The position numbers were made by a program, and so were the translations under genes. Positions 1-3,764 of a stretch of DNA of 6,089 nt are shown piece by piece. Position 1 is the first letter of the stretch; each line of letters begins with the position of its first letter. This stretch comes from Planctomycetota bacterium (GTDB taxonomy: Bacteria; Planctomycetota; UBA1135; UBA2386), in contig JACKHZ010000032.1 of NCBI GenBank assembly GCA_020638735.1, positions 1 through 6,089 on the forward strand. Reading direction: 5' to 3'. Under the pieces are notes generated by a model. The model was not told the origin of the DNA. It saw nothing but the letters and a program-made list of their open reading frames with translations, and ran no database searches.

Positions 1-133
1 AGGCCACACACTGCGCCACGGCGTCGTTGAGGCGCGCGGCCGGCACGAGCGCGACGTACAGCGGCACGCCGCACGCCAGCGCCGCCAGCAGCAGCTCGCA
101 CGAGCCGATGTCCGTTTCCACGACTACGGCGTC
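1..133 (-). pseudogene. 5'-truncated paralogous copy of the 1780-3063 gene
   Basis: Read on the minus strand this segment encodes a near copy of residues of about 230-274 of the protein at 1780-3063 (ETDIGSCELLLAALACGV and onward). Over bases 1-124 it differs from 2241-2364 at 7 positions, with an identical run of 55 bases (54-108). The protein changes are mild: V to I, S to N and L to V, plus one at the window edge. Toward its 5' end the frame runs through a valine-rich stretch (about 122-145) into an in-frame TGA at 155-157, with no ATG in between. As seen here it lacks the first half of its parent and any start codon. It continues beyond the left edge, so the copy may be longer downstream. 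A spliced gene with an upstream exon is a less likely alternative. Confidence 0.6.
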
Positions 134-378
134 CACAACCACAACACCACTACGTCAAACATCTCTCAGTACGGCGCGGCCGAACTGTCCAGCGGCGCGG
201 GTGGTGCAGGACATACCTACGGCGATGCTCCGCCGCGTCGGCTGCTCGCCTACAACCAAACGTCGCTGGCGGGCCGAGCGCGCTCGTGCCGCCGCCACCG
301 CCTACGACCGCGTGCCCGGCGCACCTGATCGCGTACAACGAAGTGTCGCTGGCGGCCGCCGAGGCGGGATGGTCGTGA
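134..378 (+). pseudogene. frameshifted relic of an unrecognised plus-strand gene
   Basis: From about 134 one plus frame reads like a protein (SNISQYGAAELSSG, then LLAYNQTSLAG). Near base 271 the protein-like reading jumps to another frame, which continues with a proline run and LIAYNEVSLAAAEAGWS and ends at TGA 376-378. The two AYN-SLA motifs are encoded by an imperfect DNA repeat 83 bases apart. That is one base short of a multiple of three, which is what a one-base deletion in an ancestral repeat-containing gene would give. No start codon is evident, and the left end adjoins the truncated minus-strand copy. I recognise no family. A chance open stretch in GC-rich DNA is the alternative. Confidence 0.3.
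246..354. repeat. imperfect 26-bp direct repeat, 83 bp apart
   Basis: Bases 246-271 and 329-354 match at 22 of 26 positions (TCGCnTACAACnAA and GTCGCTGGCG in common). Both encode an (L/I)AYN(Q/E)-SLA motif on the plus strand, but in two different frames. Confidence 0.55.
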
Positions 379-1451
379 TTGCTCATGCGCGTTGGTACGA
401 CTGCCAATTCGCACCGGCCTCTGCCTCAGCATGTAACTACAAAAAGGTCCGAAAGAGTGCGTGCGTCGTCGCAGCTTCGACCACGTTGATGGCGTTTGCA
501 TTTATACCCGTCGTCGCAGTGCGACATGTAAAAATGTTTTGCTTGCACGCCATTGCCCATCGCCCGGTGCCGAACAGGGCTGGCCATGTCGCACGCTTCG
601 ACAAGGTCAGCAGCGCGCACAGTCCGGTCACCACAAACACAGCAAAGGCTCACTGCGGACCAACCACATTCGCCCAGATGAGCGCGCGCACGTGTGCCGA
701 TCGTTTGAACACTGGCGACAGTCGGGCGTCGACAATTTCGGTGCCGGCGGCGGCGCCCAGCGCCAATGGTTGTGATCGCGCGCCGACGTGCCGAGAACTC
801 AAGCCGACGGGGCCGCACTTCTGGCGCGCATCGTTGCCAAAAGCGACGACGGAACGCTGCTCAGTGCCGACGTCGCCCTGCTCGAGCTCGGGGTCGTCAA
901 CGTCGGACCCATTGAGCGACGTCTCGAACAGTCGCTCGAGTAACTCGGCGGAACACCGTGCTTCTCGGTTCATTACGGCGTACGTGCGCTCGCAGCGAAC
1001 GACGTGCGGAACAGCAAGCGACGACGACGGCAGTGAGGATCGTCCGCCGCTCCATTGTGGCGCCAAACAGCGCGCATCGCCGTGTAGGATTGGCACGTGC
1101 GCCGCGAACCGCGCAGCCGTGGTTGGTTGGACTGGGCCACCCAAGCAACTGCCAGTGGCTGCCTCGGCTGTGGCGCTCAAGCGCCCCCGGCCAACACCAA
1201 CCGCTTGCACCACGCAGACGCCGGCGGAACTCTGGCGAGCTGTGTTAAAGCGCAGCCGCCACACTTGATGCCAGCATCGTTGCGATGGAGTCAATGTTGC
1301 GCATTACATGAAACCCTGCACCAGAGTCACGGTGATCACACACCAGTGTTGCGTTACACCTCCACGCTGCTGCAGTGTGTTAGGATTGAGAGAGTACGCA
1401 AACACGATTAGGCGGCATCCGAACGCTCGACGCCTTACTGCCTAGTGATGC
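379..1451. other. region without an intact gene
   Basis: About 1.1 kb in which every frame that is open for more than 80 codons lacks the coding signature of the genes to the right. In a hand count over 541-660, G/C at the three codon phases is roughly 23, 29 and 25 of 40. In the gene at 1780-3063 a 20-codon sample had 19 third positions G/C. The segment is visibly less GC-rich than the rest and contains AT-richer patches near 430-450 and 500-540. The only protein-like piece is at 776-943. The CTG-looped weak stem near 1363-1379 and the GTGATCAC octamer near 1332 are small enough to be chance. The best reading is decayed or intergenic DNA. Confidence 0.5.
776..943 (+). pseudogene. short protein-like stretch, possible C-terminal gene relic
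   Basis: After an in-frame TGA at 773-775 the frame stays open to TAA at 941-943. It encodes a well-formed amphipathic sequence (AALLARIVAKSDDG, LLELGVV, RRLEQSLE). Around 841-900 the middle codon position is clearly the most AT-rich and the outer positions are G/C-rich, as expected for coding DNA. The same codon register is also open on the minus strand: the frame ending at 650 has an ATG at 971-973 and would give 107 aa, so direction is uncertain. No start codon, family or flanking signal supports an intact gene. I read it as the tail of a decayed gene, at low confidence. Confidence 0.27.
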
Positions 1452-1682
1452 ATGCAACACACCGTCCATGTCGATGGTCTCCTCGATTACCTGGTGTCAC
1501 CGCGCCGTACGTTGATGTTCCTAGACTCGTTTCTTGCCGCGTGCGATCCCCGATCGTTGCGTTCGGCGCTGAATAGCAGCGACGCCGCCGAATGTGGCCG
1601 GCCCGCCGCCCGTACTGTGATACCGTATCGATCCGAACGCAGTATCGATGAATCGTGCATTCCCGCGTGGGCAAGTCAATAA
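1452..1682 (+). CDS. small hypothetical protein, 76 aa
   Basis: ATG 1452-1454 lies four bases after an in-frame TGA (1446-1448), and the frame ends at TAA 1680-1682. The first half looks like a folded, amphipathic protein (VDGLLDYLVSPRRTLMFLDS, then DPRSLRSALNSSD). The second half is polar. The L-rich, DPRSL-containing segment recalls the second helix of an F-box only loosely, and I do not assign that family. Third positions are moderately rather than strongly G/C-rich, unlike the large genes. In its favour, the gene would be convergent with 1780-3063, with a hairpin beginning 33 bases after its stop. The convergent pair at 3151-6089 has the same arrangement. No signal peptide or membrane segment is evident. 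It could still be a chance ORF. Confidence 0.38.
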   Translation: MQHTVHVDGLLDYLVSPRRTLMFLDSFLAACDPRSLRSALNSSDAAECGRPAARTVIPYRSERSIDESCIPAWASQ

Positions 1683-1715
1683 TATTAGAAACTCACTTTC
1701 TATCATCGGATGCGA

Positions 1716-1735
1716 ATCGCAAATCGCTTTGCGAT
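1716..1735. terminator. 8-bp perfect hairpin between convergent genes
   Basis: Arms ATCGCAAA (1716-1723) and TTTGCGAT (1728-1735) pair perfectly around a TCGC loop. The hairpin lies 44 bases beyond the stop of the minus-strand gene at 1780 and 33 bases beyond the stop of the small plus ORF at 1682. By analogy with the longer palindrome at 3732-3764 it probably marks the 3' ends of transcripts from both sides. The stem is short enough that a chance origin is possible. Confidence 0.45.
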
Positions 1736-1757
1736 GATCAGCAGCACTGCGAATACG

Positions 1758-1789
1758 ATTCCGCGATTCCGCCATTCCGCTATTCCGCA
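1758..1789. repeat. four tandem 8-bp repeats across a stop codon
   Basis: Four consecutive copies of ATTCCGCN (1758-1765, 1766-1773, 1774-1781, 1782-1789) differ only in the last base (G, C, T, A). On the minus strand the unit is NGCGGAAT, and the TAG stop of the 1780-3063 gene (1780-1782) lies within the array. Since 8 is not a multiple of 3, copy-number change would shift the frame of anything read through it. Confidence 0.85.
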
Positions 1790-3063
1790 ATCGCCACGAA
1801 CAACGGCCACACACCGCGCGCAAACGGCCGGCCGCGCAGCATGGCGCCGTCGTCCCACTCGCTGCGGCCTGTGCAGCGCGGCGACATGCAGCGCCTTGCG
1901 ACGTCGTCGGCCTTGACTGCTGCCGCCGCGCGATCGCCGCTGCCGAGCGCCTGCGGTGGTACGACGAGCAGCGCCGCCACGTGATCGCCGATCACTGGCC
2001 GCAGCGCGGCCAACACGCGTTGCTCGGCCGCCTCGAGCGCAAAGCGGTCGGCCACGTGACACACGAGCAACGCCTTGCCGCGCGCATAGTCGGCTACGAC
2101 GCGCGCGTCGCGTGCGAGCACGACGCGGTGGCGCCACGCACGATCGGCAACGTCGATCGTGTACGCGTGCTCCCGCTTGCCGAGCCGCAGCGTGCAGCCG
2201 TCGCCGCCGTACAGTTCTCGGCACAGCTCATGTGTGACGCGGGCCACGCATTGCGCCAGGGCGTCGCTGAGGCGCGCGGCCGGCACGAGCGCAACGTACA
2301 GCGGCACGCCGCACGCCAGCGCCGCCAGCAGCAGCTCGCACGAGCCGACGTCCGTTTCCACGACGGCCTCGACGGCACGGCGGCGCAGCACGGCGCGCAG
2401 CGCGCTCACGCAGCCGCGTATGGGCAGCGGGCGCGCCACGTAGATCATCGAGCGGCGCACGTCGGCATTCAGCAGGCACGTGCGCACGGCGGCGTCGTCG
2501 ACGGCGCTGCGTAGCACACGCGGGTTGGCGTCGCGCAGCACGAGCGCGAGGCGCAACTGGCGCGTCGCGTCGTCGCACGTCGTCGAGCGGCCCAGCAGCG
2601 CACCGTACGGCAGCGGCGGCAATTGCACGTCGCCAGCTTCGCGGTGCTGCTCGAGCATCCACGCGCGCGACGCATATGGCACAAACGACGCGCGCCAGCG
2701 CTCGAACAGGGCCGTCGCGCTCCAGTCGCACGTGCGCACACCGAAGGCGGCTCCACGCGACTGATCGGCGCTCGAGCGCACCCAGTCGGCCAGTCGGTGT
2801 AGAGCACCAACGCGCCGCTCCTCGGCATTTTCGTCGGGTCGCGCCCACTGCGTGTGCGTCGACACAAACAGCGCCGCGACGGCCGCCGCCACCTGCGCCG
2901 TGCCGCACCGATCGGCGGCGGCGCGTACCGTGTGCGCCGCAATCGGCCACGCGTCGCCGACGTGCACAGTGTCTGCGCGGCCGCAGCTGTCGTCATCGTC
3001 TTCGAGCTGTACCGTCAACATGCACGCTGGCCGCCGCCGCCGCCGCTGCCACCGCCGGCTCAT
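1780..3063 (-). CDS. hypothetical protein, 427 aa, possible degenerate Ras-like domain
   Basis: No family is recognised with certainty. The first in-frame ATG is at 3061-3063. It has G at -3 and gives an Arg-rich leader (R7-R11) that could be a nuclear-targeting patch. The next ATG (3019-3021, 413 aa) has a weak context but starts directly before an acidic segment (LEDDDDS). Residues of about 231-393 follow the order of a Ras/Rho fold: VVETDVGSCELLLAALACGV where the P-loop strand and helix would be, a TIDVAD stretch (about 302-307) at the DxxG position, GKALLVCHVADRFALE like the strand and helix after switch II, and VAALLVV (about 362-368) before the NKxD position. The P-loop Lys, the DxxG Gly and NKxD are all absent, so GTP binding is not expected if the likeness is real. 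The N-terminal half (about 15-215) is unassigned. A piece of this gene is duplicated at 1-124. The gene is divergent from the SET gene at 3151. Third positions are almost all G/C. Confidence 0.85.
   Translation of the reverse strand: MSRRWQRRRRRPACMLTVQLEDDDDSCGRADTVHVGDAWPIAAHTVRAAADRCGTAQVAAAVAALFVSTHTQWARPDENAEERRVGALHRLADWVRSSADQSRGAAFGVRTCDWSATALFERWRASFVPYASRAWMLEQHREAGDVQLPPLPYGALLGRSTTCDDATRQLRLALVLRDANPRVLRSAVDDAAVRTCLLNADVRRSMIYVARPLPIRGCVSALRAVLRRRAVEAVVETDVGSCELLLAALACGVPLYVALVPAARLSDALAQCVARVTHELCRELYGGDGCTLRLGKREHAYTIDVADRAWRHRVVLARDARVVADYARGKALLVCHVADRFALEAAEQRVLAALRPVIGDHVAALLVVPPQALGSGDRAAAAVKADDVARRCMSPRCTGRSEWDDGAMLRGRPFARGVWPLFVAIAE
2241..2364. repeat. segment duplicated at bases 1-124
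   Basis: This internal part of the 1780-3063 gene aligns without gaps to 1-124, at a constant offset of 2240 bases and with 117 of 124 positions identical. The likeness stops abruptly on the right, after the CGAC at 2361-2364. The left limit is cut by the window edge, although 2240 and leftward is available for comparison if the neighbouring sequence is obtained. Confidence 0.9.
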
Positions 3064-3150
3064 TGCCGGCTGTTGTTGGCACCCTGTAGGTGGGCAGAAA
3101 ACCCTCAACGTGCTCAGGGTTTTTACCGCGACACCGACGTCTTGCCCGAC
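3064..3150. promoter_or_regulatory. divergent promoter region with perfect inverted repeat
   Basis: This 87-bp gap separates the ATG of the minus gene (3063) from that of the plus SET gene (3151). Its only AT-rich part is an inverted repeat, AAAACCCT (3098-3105) and AGGGTTTT (3116-3123), around a 10-base spacer. The element is nearly centred: 34 bases from one ATG and 27 from the other. No TATA box is evident. A shared regulatory palindrome or core promoter is the likelier role in a divergent gap. A 3'-end-type hairpin, like the two others in this window, is the alternative. Confidence 0.45.
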
Positions 3151-3693
3151 ATGCACGCAGGCACCGCAAACGAACCCACTGTGCACACGACGACGATGAA
3201 GCGCGTGCGCGACGCTGACGACGAGCACGCCAAGTCGGAGCGCGCCGTGCACGTCGCCGTCGACGGCGGCCGCCTCGTCGTGCGCGCGTCGACGATCGCC
3301 GGCGCCGGCCTCGGCGTGTTCGTCGGCGCCGGCCACGCGTTTGCGCGCGGCGACACGCTGACGCGCTTCGACGGCGCGCTCATCGACCAGCGCGCGGCGC
3401 AGCGCCTGCGATTCGCTGGCGCCGACACGTACGTGCGCACGCTCGTGCACGGCCACGCCTACCTGGACGCGGCGCACGTGGCGGCGCTCGTGCGCGAGCC
3501 GCAGCGGCGCGCACTCGACGGCGTCGGCGTCGGCGGCCTCGCAAACCACGCGCCGCGCTGTGCGGCCAACGCCGCCTACGTGCGCCTGTGGCAGCGTGCC
3601 ACGGCGTCGTACGTCGTCGTGCTGCGCGCCACGCGCCGCCTGGCCGCCGGCGACGAGGTGCTCGCGTACTACGGCCGCGACTACTGGTGGTAG
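3151..3693 (+). CDS. minimal SET-domain protein lysine methyltransferase, 180 aa
   Basis: SET enzymes transfer methyl groups from S-adenosylmethionine to lysines, most often in histone tails. The SET landmarks appear in order from ATG 3151: GAGLGVFVGAG (51-61) for the SAM-loop strand, ARGDTLTRFDG (65-75) like the G-D-x-I-x-x-Y-x-G segment, LANHAPRCAAN (130-140) for the NHSCxPN motif, and RRLAAGDEVLAYYGRDYWW (162-180) for the GEELxxDYG end, with Y174 as the expected catalytic tyrosine. There is no pre-SET and no Cys-rich post-SET. The compact size recalls the small vSET enzymes of chloroviruses. The NHS serine is Ala and the pattern after it is altered, so substrate or activity may have shifted. 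An ATG at 3196 would shorten it to 165 aa without touching the domain. The open frame continues upstream of 3151, but that part overlaps the divergent gene. It converges on the large SET gene ending at 3760. Confidence 0.87.
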   Translation: MHAGTANEPTVHTTTMKRVRDADDEHAKSERAVHVAVDGGRLVVRASTIAGAGLGVFVGAGHAFARGDTLTRFDGALIDQRAAQRLRFAGADTYVRTLVHGHAYLDAAHVAALVREPQRRALDGVGVGGLANHAPRCAANAAYVRLWQRATASYVVVLRATRRLAAGDEVLAYYGRDYWW

Positions 3694-3707
3694 AAGGAAC
3701 AGTGGCC

Positions 3708-3713
3708 AATAAA
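3708..3713 (+). promoter_or_regulatory. AATAAA polyadenylation-type signal
   Basis: AATAAA occurs 14 bases after the stop of the SET gene at 3693 and 18 bases before the palindrome at 3732, in a locally AT-rich stretch within GC-rich surroundings. The placement fits a eukaryote-type 3'-processing signal, but one hexamer in AT-rich DNA is weak evidence on its own. Confidence 0.45.
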
Positions 3714-3731
3714 ATGCAATTTACACAAAAA

Positions 3732-3764
3732 TGTGAAAATTTGGTCCTGGGCCAAATTTTCACA
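3732..3764. terminator. 13-bp perfect palindrome, shared 3' end of two SET genes
   Basis: TGTGAAAATTTGG (3732-3744) pairs without mismatch with CCAAATTTTCACA (3752-3764) around a 7-base loop. It starts 38 bases after the stop of the plus SET gene and includes the TGA (3760-3762) of the minus SET gene, so it would fold in both transcripts. Palindromes that mark transcript 3' ends are known from mimiviruses and pandoraviruses, and a hairpin used in both directions fits that. A second CACA at 3724-3727 can compete for TGTG 3732-3735, giving an alternative small stem. Confidence 0.7.

Noticed and set aside
500..507. TATA-like ATTTATA
   Set aside because: No credible gene starts at a suitable distance on either strand.
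27..1268. Long open plus frame of over 400 codons across the left part
   Set aside because: It has no ATG near its left end, runs antisense through the truncated copy of the minus-strand gene, lacks third-position G/C bias and has low-complexity, shadow-like composition. Long open frames are common by chance in GC-rich DNA.
1617..1650. GATACCGTATC and two TATCGAT copies as a regulatory site
   Set aside because: They are short, partly self-complementary words within the small candidate ORF, and chance is sufficient.
3098..3123. Telomere-like repeat (AAAACCCT matches the TTTTAGGG type of some green algae)
   Set aside because: There is only one copy on each arm, as an inverted repeat between two genes. 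No tandem array is present.
2854..3150. Upstream extension of the small SET protein
   Set aside because: The frame is open to 2854, but this part is antisense to the N-terminus of the divergent gene and shows no SET-related motif.
3064..3549. N-terminal extension of the minus gene at 1780-3063 up to 3549
   Set aside because: The frame is open, but there is no ATG in it. It would cross the palindrome and overlap the SET domain of the plus gene, whose motifs are clear.
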